A stretch of DNA of 64,000 nucleotides, from contig JBNKKR010000017.1 in the NCBI GenBank assembly GCA_050291935.1, positions 5,617-69,616 on the forward strand, given 5' to 3'. The position numbers were made by a program, and so were the translations under genes. The notes under the pieces are model-generated. The model did not search any database. It was not told the DNA's origin and saw only the letters and a list, made by a program, of their open reading frames with translations. Each line of letters opens with the position of its first letter. Position 1 is the first letter of the stretch. The DNA is from Desulfocapsa sp050291935. Its GTDB lineage: Bacteria > Desulfobacterota > Desulfobulbia > Desulfobulbales > Desulfocapsaceae. Positions 51,067 to 60,007 of the stretch are shown one piece after another.

Positions 51067-51828
51067 ATGAGTACCAATCATAAAAATATTGCTCTTAGCC
51101 TGGAGATATGGCGCCAGGAAAACGCAAGGGCCGAAGGAAAATTTGAGACCTATCATTTGGAAGCTATCTCCACCGATATGTCTTTTCTGGAAATGTTAGA
51201 TGTGCTAAACGAGAAACTCACCCGCGAAGGAAAGGATCCCGTTGCCTTCGACCATGACTGCCGTGAAGGGATATGCGGCATGTGTGGAGCCGTGGTCAAT
51301 GGAATCGCCCACGGTCCTGAGCCCGAAACGACACTTTGCCAACTGCATATGCGACATTTTCAGTCCGGCGATACCATCGTTATCGAGCCGTTTCGCTCGC
51401 GCGCCTTTCCCATTCACAAAGATTTGATGGTTGATAGAGGCGCTCTGGATAGAATTATTCAAGCGGGCGGCTATGTTTCGGTCAACACCGGGGGAACACC
51501 CGATGGTAATGCAACGCCCATTCCTTCTCCCACTGCTGAGCTTGCAATGGACGCTGCGGCCTGCATTGGTTGTGGCGCCTGCGTTGCCAGTTGTCCCAAC
51601 GGCGCGGCCATGTTGTTTACCGGTGCCAAGATATCCCAGCTCAGTCTGTTACCACAGGGGCAACCTGAGCGAAAAGAACGTGCCCTTGCCATGGTTCATG
51701 CCATGGATAGTGAAGGATTTGGGAACTGTACCAACGAAAGGGAGTGCGAGGCCGTTTGTCCCAAGGGAATTTCCATCCGAAATATCGCCAGGATGAATCG
51801 GGAATTTGCTAAGGCATCTTTTTTTTAA
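51067..51828 (+). CDS. frdB: Fumarate reductase/succinate dehydrogenase iron-sulfur subunit
   Basis: A 253-residue electron-transfer subunit. The 2Fe-2S site is C-R-E-G-I-C-G-M-C plus a later Cys in T-L-C (residues about 60-90), the 4Fe-4S site C-I-G-C-G-A-C-V-A-S-C-P is at about 165, and the 3Fe-4S/4Fe-4S site C-T-N-E-x-E-C-E-A-V-C-P is at about 222. It links FrdA to the diheme subunit. Its stop overlaps the 3' end of a convergent hypothetical gene by 4 bp. Confidence 0.95.
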   Translation: MSTNHKNIALSLEIWRQENARAEGKFETYHLEAISTDMSFLEMLDVLNEKLTREGKDPVAFDHDCREGICGMCGAVVNGIAHGPEPETTLCQLHMRHFQSGDTIVIEPFRSRAFPIHKDLMVDRGALDRIIQAGGYVSVNTGGTPDGNATPIPSPTAELAMDAAACIGCGACVASCPNGAAMLFTGAKISQLSLLPQGQPERKERALAMVHAMDSEGFGNCTNERECEAVCPKGISIRNIARMNREFAKASFF

Positions 51829-52343
51829 CTGACTGGTTCTGAAAAAAGAAGGCAACCGCTGCCATTAACGATTGATTCGGGTGCCGCTTCATCATATCGA
51901 AAATTGATAAAATTGAGGCTGAAAAGGGTATCTGTCAAAAAGAGTTGAATGGGTGGGTATTCTAAACGAAGATACTCACTGAGTTCAAATGTCTGCAGGT
52001 TATTCCTTCCCTGAAAGATTTCGGCCTCTTTATAGGTGTGCGAGAAGTAAAAGGTAAAGTCCAAAGGTCTTGCAAAACCTTCTAGTAATGAACCACTCAG
52101 CTTGACCGATAAATTCCTTCCACATTCTAGAATCTGTTGACTGGCAATCTCTGCCAACAGCACGTTTTTTTTCAGGGACAAAGCCTTACGCATATCATTT
52201 ACATATTCAACGGGTGCAACCATTACCCCCTGGGGCATAAAAAACGAACTCATCTCCATCAGGGACTCCACCAAATCATCGGTAATAATTTGTGAGTGCT
52301 GACTAATGCAAACGCCATCGTTGCAGACTGCACCGGCTTTCAC
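51825..52343 (-). CDS. Hypothetical protein, not recognised
   Basis: A 172-residue product without signal peptide or membrane helix; I do not recognise the family. The sequence starts with a C-x4-C pair (residues 7 and 12), has a helical region at about 20-75, then a beta-rich part with F-T-F-Y-F-S-H-T-Y and L-x-L-N-F-I-N-F-R-Y. The start is GTG with a GGGGGAT ribosome-binding site. It converges with frdB, overlapping it by 4 bp, which limits alternative readings. Long, well-composed and with a ribosome-binding site, so probably real. Confidence 0.6.
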   Translation of the reverse strand: MKAGAVCNDGVCISQHSQIITDDLVESLMEMSSFFMPQGVMVAPVEYVNDMRKALSLKKNVLLAEIASQQILECGRNLSVKLSGSLLEGFARPLDFTFYFSHTYKEAEIFQGRNNLQTFELSEYLRLEYPPIQLFLTDTLFSLNFINFRYDEAAPESIVNGSGCLLFSEPVS

Positions 52344-52633
52344 AACTTATCCCCCATATACACCAACCCGTTTATCCCTTTGCACATAAACAATGCAATG
52401 TCGTTTTAAAACTGCTGTCAATCCATGAAAAGAGCGCACACCGCTTGACCATTTCCCTTGGACACTGTACTTTTGCGTCTTTTAATGCACGTTTTGCTCC
52501 AGTGTACCACAAATGTCTGCAAAACAAAATATGAGTTACACTCTTTTACAACAAACGTTTTTATCGCAAAAACAGGGTTATCTTATGCTCTCTTTTGTTT
52601 AACGTTTATTCTTCCAACTCTGCAAATAGTACA
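52344..52633. other. Divergent intergenic region
   Basis: 290 bp between the hypothetical gene (minus) and the flavoprotein gene (plus). No clear promoter, hairpin or additional gene was recognised. Confidence 0.3.
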
Positions 52634-53665
52634 ATGCATGTCGATACAGTAATAATTGGTGCGGGTCCAGGCGGCCTTGCTTGTGCAAAAACCCTGGCTC
52701 TTCAAAGCCATAACGTTCTTGTCATCGAACGTAAACATGTCATTGGCCCTAAAGTTTGTGCCGGAGGGGTTACCTACGGTGGATTAATCAGCAGGCTTCC
52801 AGAACAACTCCTTGAACGCTCTTTTCCCAAGCAATATATCCACACTCCTTTGCAGCACTGCTCCATTGAAGAGGACACACCCATTATTGCCACTGTCAGT
52901 CGAAAACAACTGGGTGCTGCCATGGCCAAACAGGCCATGGCAGCTGGAGCAATAATTAAAACGGGAGTCAACGTTCGGGCAATTGACAACAATTTGCTAA
53001 GCATTCAGGATAGACTGAGTAAAAACGTTGAAACCATCGCTTATACTAACCTGGTGGGCGCAGACGGCTCAAGTTCTCTTGTTCGCAGATATTTGGGATT
53101 AGCCATCAATAAACTTGGAATCGGAATTAACTACTGCATTGACGGGGAAGAATCAAAAATGCAATGGCACTTGGACCACAAACTCTTTGCCAATGGCTAT
53201 GCCTGGGTATTTCCCCATAAAAAGACAATCTCCCTTGGCGCGTATGCTCCAAAAAACAGCATCTCTGCCGCAAAACTCAAAAATGGTTTACTTCTTTGGG
53301 CAGATAAACAGGGTTATGATCTTAGCCTGGAAAATGCAAGGGCCGAGTATATCAACTTTGATTTCCAAGGGTGGAACTTTGGCAATACCTTTTTGGTGGG
53401 CGACGCCGCAGGGCTTGCTTCGGGACTTACGGGAGAGGGTATTTATCCGGCCATTATTTCAGGTGAACAGGTTGGCGCCACCATCCTCAATCCTGCCCAC
53501 GAAACAAAGGTTATGGACAGCCTCATCCGTTGCCACAAAAAACATTCGACAATGGTGCGGCTCACAGGCAAAAACAAATTTCTCGGTAGCCTTCTTTCAG
53601 AACTCGTGACACTGGGATTACGATCAGGTATAGTCAAGTTCAATCAAATAGAGATGGCCCCATGA
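52634..53665 (+). CDS. Geranylgeranyl reductase-family FAD-dependent oxidoreductase
   Basis: A 343-residue flavoprotein of the geranylgeranyl reductase/PHBH superfamily. Its N-terminal Rossmann motif is V-I-I-G-A-G-P-G-G-L-A-C-A; the R-K-Q-L-G-A-A and G-A-D-G-S-S-S-L-V-R-R segments and the second FAD motif F-L-V-G-D-A-A-G-L-A-S-G-L-T-G-E-G-I-Y-P-A are all present. Such enzymes saturate isoprenoid chains, for example of menaquinone, or act on related lipids; the substrate here is unknown. I set the start at 52634 (Met before the Rossmann strand), though an earlier in-frame start at 52595 exists. Its stop lies within a terminator hairpin. Confidence 0.85.
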   Translation: MHVDTVIIGAGPGGLACAKTLALQSHNVLVIERKHVIGPKVCAGGVTYGGLISRLPEQLLERSFPKQYIHTPLQHCSIEEDTPIIATVSRKQLGAAMAKQAMAAGAIIKTGVNVRAIDNNLLSIQDRLSKNVETIAYTNLVGADGSSSLVRRYLGLAINKLGIGINYCIDGEESKMQWHLDHKLFANGYAWVFPHKKTISLGAYAPKNSISAAKLKNGLLLWADKQGYDLSLENARAEYINFDFQGWNFGNTFLVGDAAGLASGLTGEGIYPAIISGEQVGATILNPAHETKVMDSLIRCHKKHSTMVRLTGKNKFLGSLLSELVTLGLRSGIVKFNQIEMAP

Positions 53666-53676
53666 TGGGGCTTTTT
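53656..53676 (+). terminator. Rho-independent terminator at the flavoprotein gene end
   Basis: GCCCCA-TGA-TGGGGC followed by TTTTT: a compact GC-rich stem whose loop contains the stop codon of the flavoprotein gene. Confidence 0.75.
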
Positions 53677-53702
53677 CATCAACCCTTCGTGTTTACTTTT
53701 TT

Positions 53703-53972
53703 ATGAATTCCCCACAAAAAAAACCAACGCTCCTTTTTAATATTGTTTTTGTAGTGGTCTCCATTGCAATCGTTTTCTTTTTATTAAAAGCACCTGCGGT
53801 ATCCACCCCCAAACTTCCCCATGATGACGACCATTCGCAATTCTTCTCCATGAAAAAGAAAGCTGCAAGTGCGCACTGCGTGGAATGCCATGCAATGGAA
53901 GAAATAGATACCATTCACAAAAAGATCACCCTGAACACAAGCCGTTGCCTGTTTTGTCATAGACGTGATTGA
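53703..53972 (+). CDS. Small membrane-anchored diheme c-type cytochrome
   Basis: An 89-residue protein. A single N-terminal membrane helix (about 11-28, after a short Lys-containing tip) is followed by a small periplasmic domain with two CXXCH heme sites, C-V-E-C-H at 59-63 and C-L-F-C-H at 82-86. Several His residues (40, 44, 58, 72) could act as distal ligands. It is too small for NrfH- or NapC-type proteins. It lies after the flavoprotein gene but behind a terminator, so probably has its own promoter. Likely an electron-transfer relay at the inner membrane; partner unknown. Confidence 0.75.
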   Translation: MNSPQKKPTLLFNIVFVVVSIAIVFFLLKAPAVSTPKLPHDDDHSQFFSMKKKAASAHCVECHAMEEIDTIHKKITLNTSRCLFCHRRD

Positions 53973-53992
53973 TTCCTTTTAGGTTCATAAAA

Positions 53993-56590
53993 CTACGAAA
54001 GACACTTATTCACAATCTCATAAACGTCCCCTGATACACCTTCTTTTTCTACTATTCTGGTAAGTTGTGCCCGCATTTTCTGCCGTCGCCCTTCGTCATA
54101 ACGTTTCCAGGCAATAAAGGGGGTGAGCAGACGTGAGGCGATTTGGGGATTAATGGAATCAAGGACAAGGATCTGGTCTGCCAAAAACACATAGCCACTC
54201 CCCTCTTTTTCATGAAAAGCAAAATGATTACCACCAAATGCGCCAACAAGGGAACGAACCTTATTGGGGTTGTTAATGGAAAATGCGGGATGCTGCATCA
54301 GTCCTTTCACAACTCGTAGTGTTTTTACATGTGAACTCTTGGCCTGTAACAGAAGCCATTTATCAACCACAAGGGGTTCTTCCTTCCATTTTGTATAAAA
54401 ATCATCAAGCAACTTTTCACGCTCTTCCAAAGAACTCTCCACAAATACAGAAAGGGCAGCAATAACATCGGTCATATTTGTCCCTTGTCCATACTGTTGT
54501 CTTGCAAAACCGCGCTCCTGTTCCTGGGGCTGCTCCGCTGCAAACAAAAGGGAAAGACATTCATTTTTTAACCTTCTTCTTCCCACCGCTTCAGGATCCA
54601 GTGAATGGCTTTGTTCCATATTGTTTTCCTGTAGCGCAAGAAGTAGATCCTCACGACATTCCCTTGCCAGTTCAGATCTGACAAAATCTCTTGCCAAATG
54701 CAGAGCATCTGGGTCAACCTTCTCCATCTGTTGGGCCAAATAGGACTCCTCAGGAAGACTCAAAGCCATTGCCAACAAAGATTTGTCGCTCTTTTTATCC
54801 TGAAGGTTCTGGGAAACGGCTTCTACGTACAAGGGATCAAGTCTAGTTGCTGCATGCTGCTGAAAAGCGCAGGTCAACTCAAGGAGCACTGACTCACTGA
54901 GACGAAAGCTTGCATCCCACCTATTAAACGGATCACTGTCATGGGCCATAAGAAAAGCCAGTTGTTCCCGACTCTGCCAGGCGCTAATCTTCACAGGTGC
55001 CGAGAACCCTCTTAAAAGAGAGAGTGAGGGCTTCTCCTTAATCCCTGTAAAGCGAAAAGATTCCTGGGTTTGACGAAGTTCCACCAGAGAATCATCAATA
55101 TCGATATCGTTTCCTTTGCTGTCTAACAGCCCTAAAGCAATGGGAATATGAAAGGGTAAGCCATTAGCCTTTTGGGAAAGATGGAGGACATATTCTTCAT
55201 TTTCCTCATCCCACTGCTCTTCCACAGAAATCACCGGTGTCCCGGCCTGTCTATACCAACGTTTAAATTGATCAAGATTGATGGCTGAACCATCTGCCAT
55301 GGCAGCGACAAAATCATCACAGGTTACGGCCTGCCCGTCATGACGCTGAAAATAGAGATCCATTCCCTTGCGAAAGTTTTCTTTCCCCAATAAACCATAC
55401 ATCATCCGGATAACTTCTGCCCCTTTATTGTATACCGTAACCGTATAAAAGTTATTGATTTCCACATAAGACTCAGGACGTACCGGATGGGCCATGGGAC
55501 CGGCATCTTCACGAAACTGAAAATTTCGCAGGATATTGACATCATCAATGCGCTGTACAGCCCTTGAGTTCATATCTGAGGAAAATTCTTGATCCCTAAA
55601 GACAGTTAAGCCTTCCTTTAAACTCAACTGGAACCAATCTCGACACGTTACCCGGTTCCCTGTCCAATTGTGGAAATATTCATGGGCGATCACCCCTTCC
55701 ACACCTAAATAATCCTGGTCTGTTGCCGTTGTGGGAGAGGCTAAAACGTATTTTGAATTAAAAATATTCAAGCCCTTATTTTCCATGGCACCCATATTAA
55801 AATCATCCACTGCCACGATCATATAGGTATCAAGGTCATACTCCAGTCCATACACCTCCTCATCCCACTGCATACTTTTTTTCAAAGAGGCCATGGCATG
55901 ATCACATTTTGTACGGTTTCTCTCTTCCACAAAGATATGTAACGCTATATCTCTACCGGACTTGGTCGTAAATCTATCTTCAATACACACAAGATCACCG
56001 GCAACCAACGCAAAGAGGTAGGAAGGTTTTGGGAAAGGATCTTCCCAAATGGCGTAATGGCGAGCGTTTGGCAATTTCCCCTCTTCAATTTTATTGCCAT
56101 TGGAAAGAAGAACCGGACAACTTTTATAATCCCCTTCAATCCTGGTGGTAAACCTAGCCATCACATCTGGGCGATCAAGATAATAGGTAATTTTCCGAAA
56201 CCCTTCCGCCTCACACTGCGTACAGTAGTTGCCACTGCTACGATAAAGTCCCTCAAGGGCAGTATTCTTATCCGGATAGATCCGTGTTGTAATTGTTAGC
56301 TCAAATCGCTCTATTGGCTGTAAGAGTAACAGTCCCTTATCACTTAGTTGGTAGCACCCTTTATCAAGTGGTTCTCCTTCCATATCAATAGAAAGCAGTT
56401 CTAAATCCTCACCGTGTAGAAAAAGATCCTTTGCATTGGTGTCACTTTGCGGATTCTTATAAAGGGTAGTTTTGGCCGTTACCAAACAATGTTCTTCCAT
56501 CAATTGTACATCAAGAAAAACGTTTTCAATCAAATAAGGAGGAACAGTATAGTCTTTTAGATATATCGTTTTGTGTGCGGTTGCAGCCAT
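53993..56590 (-). CDS. pepN: Aminopeptidase N (M1 family, gluzincin)
   Basis: Cytoplasmic zinc aminopeptidase removing N-terminal residues from peptides. The 865-residue product has the E. coli PepN-type four-domain layout: the G-A-M-E-N substrate motif at about 260, the zinc site H-E-Y-F-H with the third ligand Glu in S-L-K-E-G-L-T-V-F, and the Y-N-K-G-A-E-V catalytic Tyr region. I start at 56590 because AAGGA precedes this ATG and the family begins here; the frame is open for 33 more codons upstream. Divergent from dapL. Confidence 0.95.
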   Translation of the reverse strand: MAATAHKTIYLKDYTVPPYLIENVFLDVQLMEEHCLVTAKTTLYKNPQSDTNAKDLFLHGEDLELLSIDMEGEPLDKGCYQLSDKGLLLLQPIERFELTITTRIYPDKNTALEGLYRSSGNYCTQCEAEGFRKITYYLDRPDVMARFTTRIEGDYKSCPVLLSNGNKIEEGKLPNARHYAIWEDPFPKPSYLFALVAGDLVCIEDRFTTKSGRDIALHIFVEERNRTKCDHAMASLKKSMQWDEEVYGLEYDLDTYMIVAVDDFNMGAMENKGLNIFNSKYVLASPTTATDQDYLGVEGVIAHEYFHNWTGNRVTCRDWFQLSLKEGLTVFRDQEFSSDMNSRAVQRIDDVNILRNFQFREDAGPMAHPVRPESYVEINNFYTVTVYNKGAEVIRMMYGLLGKENFRKGMDLYFQRHDGQAVTCDDFVAAMADGSAINLDQFKRWYRQAGTPVISVEEQWDEENEEYVLHLSQKANGLPFHIPIALGLLDSKGNDIDIDDSLVELRQTQESFRFTGIKEKPSLSLLRGFSAPVKISAWQSREQLAFLMAHDSDPFNRWDASFRLSESVLLELTCAFQQHAATRLDPLYVEAVSQNLQDKKSDKSLLAMALSLPEESYLAQQMEKVDPDALHLARDFVRSELARECREDLLLALQENNMEQSHSLDPEAVGRRRLKNECLSLLFAAEQPQEQERGFARQQYGQGTNMTDVIAALSVFVESSLEEREKLLDDFYTKWKEEPLVVDKWLLLQAKSSHVKTLRVVKGLMQHPAFSINNPNKVRSLVGAFGGNHFAFHEKEGSGYVFLADQILVLDSINPQIASRLLTPFIAWKRYDEGRRQKMRAQLTRIVEKEGVSGDVYEIVNKCLS

Positions 56591-56771
56591 TGTATTTCCT
56601 TTAGGGATGGGGGCTAATTGTCCATTTTTATATTTTTTTAAATTAGCCCAAATAATCTGAATCAGCTTTATCGTGGTTGACAGCTTCATTCATTCCAGTG
56701 TAGTTTTTTCAAGCTCGATAGAAAGAAAGCAGGTCTCCTACTCAACCATATCAGAAACAGGATAATATACC

Positions 56772-57995
56772 ATGATCAAAATCAATGAAAACTATCTTAA
56801 CCTTCAGGCTTCCTATCTCTTTTCAAATATTGCCAAAAAAGTAGCCGCCTTTCAGGAAAACAATCCAGATAAGGATATTATTCGCCTTGGTATCGGTGAC
56901 GTTACCCGTGCCTTACCAAAGGCATGTACAGAAGCATTCCACAAGGCAGTGGATGAGATGGCAACCGATTCGGGCTTTCGGGGATATGGCCCGGAACAGG
57001 GCTATGCGTTCTTGCGTGAAGCCATAGCCAAAAATGATTTTCAGGCAAGGGGCGCTGCTATTGATGCGGACGAAATTTTTGTTTCCGATGGTGCCAAATG
57101 CGATTCAGGCAACATTCAAGAACTCTTTAGCGGTGATGCCAAAATTGCCATTCCTGATCCGGTATATCCGGTATATCTCGACACAAATGTAATGGCAGGG
57201 AGAACTGGAGAGTTTGTAGACGGACGCTATCAAGGCATAATCTACCTTGATGCCACCAAGGAAAATAATTTTATCCCAAGTCTTCCCCAGGAAACTCCTG
57301 ATCTCATTTATCTCTGTTTCCCCAATAATCCCACCGGTGCCACCATCAGCAAAGATGAGCTGAAGTTGTGGGTCGACTATGCCAAAGAGCATAAGGCCCT
57401 GATTCTTTTTGATGCGGCCTATGAAGCTTTTATCCGTGATGAATCACTGCCAAAATCCATCTTTGAGATCGAAGGTGCAAGAGAAGTAGCCATTGAGTTT
57501 CGTTCCCTCTCAAAAAATGCAGGCTTTACCGGAACACGTTGCGCCTATACGGTGGTCCCCAAAGAGTGTGTGGCCTATGACAGAGCAGGAGAAAAACAGT
57601 TTGTTCACCCCCTGTGGAACCGACGCCACTGCACAAAATTCAATGGAGTTTCCTATCCCGTTCAAAGAGCTGCGGAAGCCATTTACAGTGATGCAGGAAA
57701 AGAACAAATCAAGGAACTGGTGGCAGGTTATCTTCAAAATGCGGATCTTATCGCAGGTGAAATGAAAAAACTTGGCTATACTTTTGTTGGAGGCGACAAC
57801 TCCCCCTATATCTGGATAGAGGGAATGCGTGACTCCTGGGACCTTTTTGATATGCTCCTTAATAAAGCCGGAGTTGTCTGTACGCCAGGGGCCGGTTTTG
57901 GGAAATGTGGTGAAGGATATATTCGCCTCTCAGCATTCAATTCCTATGACAATGTGGCCCTTGCCATGGAGAGGATTCAAAAAGCTCTGGCATAA
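56772..57995 (+). CDS. dapL: LL-diaminopimelate aminotransferase
   Basis: PLP enzyme converting tetrahydrodipicolinate directly to LL-diaminopimelate for lysine and peptidoglycan synthesis, a pathway variant typical of plants, Chlamydiae and many Desulfobacterota. The 407-residue product starts with the family's M-I-K-I-N-E-N-Y-L-x-L-Q-A-S-Y-L-F, has R-L-G-I-G-D-V-T-R at about 39, F-P-N-N-P-T-G-A near 190, and the PLP lysine in R-S-L-S-K-N-A-G-F-T-G-T-R near 247. AGGA precedes the ATG at 9 nt. Confidence 0.97.
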   Translation: MIKINENYLNLQASYLFSNIAKKVAAFQENNPDKDIIRLGIGDVTRALPKACTEAFHKAVDEMATDSGFRGYGPEQGYAFLREAIAKNDFQARGAAIDADEIFVSDGAKCDSGNIQELFSGDAKIAIPDPVYPVYLDTNVMAGRTGEFVDGRYQGIIYLDATKENNFIPSLPQETPDLIYLCFPNNPTGATISKDELKLWVDYAKEHKALILFDAAYEAFIRDESLPKSIFEIEGAREVAIEFRSLSKNAGFTGTRCAYTVVPKECVAYDRAGEKQFVHPLWNRRHCTKFNGVSYPVQRAAEAIYSDAGKEQIKELVAGYLQNADLIAGEMKKLGYTFVGGDNSPYIWIEGMRDSWDLFDMLLNKAGVVCTPGAGFGKCGEGYIRLSAFNSYDNVALAMERIQKALA

Positions 57996-58007
57996 AATAT
58001 TTTTTGG

Positions 58008-58040
58008 GGAGTAACGGTTCGAAAAAAAAACTGTTACTCC
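58008..58040. terminator. Hairpin between convergent dapL and membrane-protein gene
   Basis: GGAGTAACGGTT (58008-58019) pairs with AACTGTTACTCC (58029-58040), 12 bp with one G-T pair and an A-rich loop, right after the dapL stop. It overlaps the last codons of the convergent gene. There is no clean T-run after the stem on either strand. Confidence 0.45.
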
Positions 58041-58624
58041 TGCCTTTCAGTTGTCCCCAACACCAGGGCGCTGCAAAACATACAATAATAGCCTGCCAGT
58101 TCCAAGGCCTCTTCAAAAAACTGGCTGTGAGGCACTGGGATAAGTTCTTTATCAAACACTCCTCCTGCCACTAACAATAGCATGCCCAGCAAAAAAAGAA
58201 GGGAAAAGTGCTCAAAAAGAATTTGGGGGAAAAGTGACAAAATATCTCGGAAGTGACGTAGCGCATAGACAAATAATACAATCCCCAACACACCGATCAA
58301 TATATTCCTTCCCTTCCCACTCCCCAAAACAATCAGTATCTGTGCAATATCCAAGGTTTGCACATCCACTTCCCGCAAAATAAAAGCCAGACAGAGAAAC
58401 GCTCCTCCAAAAGAAAATAATGGATTTGATTTTTTTATAAAGAGTGAGTGGACAAGAAAGACGCAGAGCGCAAGAAATAAAAAAAACACCTGCAAATTCT
58501 CAAGAAAACCATTTTCTTCATGGAGCTGGACCATCCCTTTACTAAAAACAAGGTACGCACACCCGGAAAGGAAAAGGGTTAGGAACAGAAGAAGAATGGT
58601 AATAACTACTGTATTTTTTTTCAT
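58034..58624 (-). CDS. Hypothetical inner-membrane protein
   Basis: A 196-residue protein with about six predicted membrane helices; the first segment ends in L-S-G-C-A (Cys22), which could mimic a lipobox but more likely is a transmembrane helix. The N-terminal H-E-E-N-G-F-L-E-N-L-Q motif after helix 1 is typical of a small conserved but uncharacterised membrane family in Gram-negative bacteria. It starts 3 nt after the waaA stop and is therefore in the ispH-waaA transcription unit. No function can be given. Confidence 0.65.
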   Translation of the reverse strand: MKKNTVVITILLLFLTLFLSGCAYLVFSKGMVQLHEENGFLENLQVFFLFLALCVFLVHSLFIKKSNPLFSFGGAFLCLAFILREVDVQTLDIAQILIVLGSGKGRNILIGVLGIVLFVYALRHFRDILSLFPQILFEHFSLLFLLGMLLLVAGGVFDKELIPVPHSQFFEEALELAGYYCMFCSALVLGTTERQE

Positions 58625-58627
58625 TTT

Positions 58628-59992
58628 TTATCTAATTGAGGAGCTAGTAAGCTGAATCTGCTGCAAAGCATCTATTGTTTTGTCGGTTGCACCTCGATAC
58701 TTTTCCACAACTCCGTATGCCCGTATTGAAATATCCTTTCTATATGACTCATCTTCCACTAAGCGATATAAAACATCATATAATTGCGATTCAGAAGAGA
58801 CTTGGAGGGCCGCTTTCTCTTCTTGAAAAGCATCAACAACATATTGAAAATTTTCCATATGATTCCCATGAACCACCGCCTTAGCAAGAAGTGCCGGTTC
58901 GATAATATTATGCCCTCCATGGTTTTTCCCCAGGCTTTTCCCAACATAAACGATATGAGAAACAGCAAGAAAATCGAGCAGTTCACCAGTGGTATTGATC
59001 AACAGAAGATCCACATCCCTTTTAGGCTCATGAGTTTTAAAGCTGAGTTGAGCAGCTTGTCTGCTCGTACGAAACTTATGCCCTGGCGGTATAAGTAGTG
59101 TATAGGAAACTCCATAATTTTCGATAATTTTTGCAACTTCTCCACTTCGTTCACTGTGTCTTGGGGTAAGAATTACTTTAAGATCAGGATATGATTTCTT
59201 CAGCTTTAAAAAGACGTTCAGGATTATTTCTTCTTCTCCAGGATGGGTACTTGCAGCGGAAAATATTAAGGAATATGGGCCAAAAACTTGATCGACATAG
59301 TGCTGTCTTGTTGTATTTGTAGCAACTACCGGTGCTTGCTGATCAAATTTCATGGTATTACATAGCAACATCCGTTTTCTGGTGCCGGTTATTTGTTCTA
59401 ACCGATCAATATCGGTTCTACTCTGGGCGCAAATCAGGGAAAAGGAGTCAAAAAGTGGTTTAAAAAACCACTTAAACCGTGCATATCCTTTGGAAGAGCT
59501 TTTGGACATTCTGCAATTTACCAAGGCAAGTTGACAGCCCCTCTTTTTTGTTTGTCTGATCAAATTAGGCCAGATTTCAACCTCAAAAATTACAAGAAGT
59601 TTAGGGTTTACGCAGCTTAAAGTCGAACGTACGGACCATAAAAAATCAAGGGGAGAATAAATAAGATGTGTTCTCTCAGGTAGCTTCTTCAGGGCCATCG
59701 CATGTCCTGTGGTGGTGGTAACTGAAAGAACAAAACAAAGCGCAGGATCTCTTGCCAGCCAGCGCTGAATAAAATTTATGGCGACCACCACTTCCCCAAC
59801 ACTGACAGCGTGGACCAGTACAGGTTGCCTACTTTCAAAGAGTAAGCCTCTCTTTTCGTGAGAAAAAATACCAAAGCGCTCACCAAAATCGGTAACGCCA
59901 ACTCCTCTTTTACAAAGTTTAATGACAAAAAAAGGAAGATAGAGAACAAAAGCAATACAAAACAATATATTATAAAAAAATGATTGCAGCAT
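58628..59992 (-). CDS. waaA: 3-deoxy-D-manno-octulosonic acid (Kdo) transferase with an in-frame repeat insertion
   Basis: GT30 glycosyltransferase adding Kdo to lipid A precursor at the inner membrane. The 454-residue product has an N-terminal membrane anchor, the catalytic Glu in H-A-V-S-V-G-E-V, F-E-V-E-I-W-P-N at about 140, C-N-T-M-K-F, A-S-T-H-P-G-E-E, P-R-H-S-E-R and G-G-H-N-I-I-E-P-A. Between the P-R-H segment and V-D-L-L-L-I-N-T-T-G-E-L there is an unusually long linker. Residues about 304-317 (R-T-S-R-Q-A-A-Q-L-S) are encoded by a repeat that also occurs between genes at 37771-37813. The ATG at 59992 has no clear ribosome-binding site; a TTG at 60004 is an alternative. Confidence 0.92.
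   Translation of the reverse strand: MLQSFFYNILFCIAFVLYLPFFVIKLCKRGVGVTDFGERFGIFSHEKRGLLFESRQPVLVHAVSVGEVVVAINFIQRWLARDPALCFVLSVTTTTGHAMALKKLPERTHLIYSPLDFLWSVRSTLSCVNPKLLVIFEVEIWPNLIRQTKKRGCQLALVNCRMSKSSSKGYARFKWFFKPLFDSFSLICAQSRTDIDRLEQITGTRKRMLLCNTMKFDQQAPVVATNTTRQHYVDQVFGPYSLIFSAASTHPGEEEIILNVFLKLKKSYPDLKVILTPRHSERSGEVAKIIENYGVSYTLLIPPGHKFRTSRQAAQLSFKTHEPKRDVDLLLINTTGELLDFLAVSHIVYVGKSLGKNHGGHNIIEPALLAKAVVHGNHMENFQYVVDAFQEEKAALQVSSESQLYDVLYRLVEDESYRKDISIRAYGVVEKYRGATDKTIDALQQIQLTSSSIR
59041..59082. repeat. Small dispersed repeat, copy inside waaA
   Basis: Matches the intergenic segment at 37771-37813 over about 42 bp, with one indel and six transitions. The core forms a perfect GAGCAG-CTTGT-CTGCTC hairpin. 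It lies in frame within waaA, adding 14 codons to a variable loop between the two conserved C-terminal motifs. Confidence 0.65.
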
Positions 59993-60007
59993 CAAGGGAG
60001 GCAAAAG

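Noticed and set aside
58034..58624. Lipoprotein call from the L-S-G-C motif
   Set aside because: The segment continues into a multi-helix membrane protein, so the Cys is more likely within or next to a transmembrane helix.
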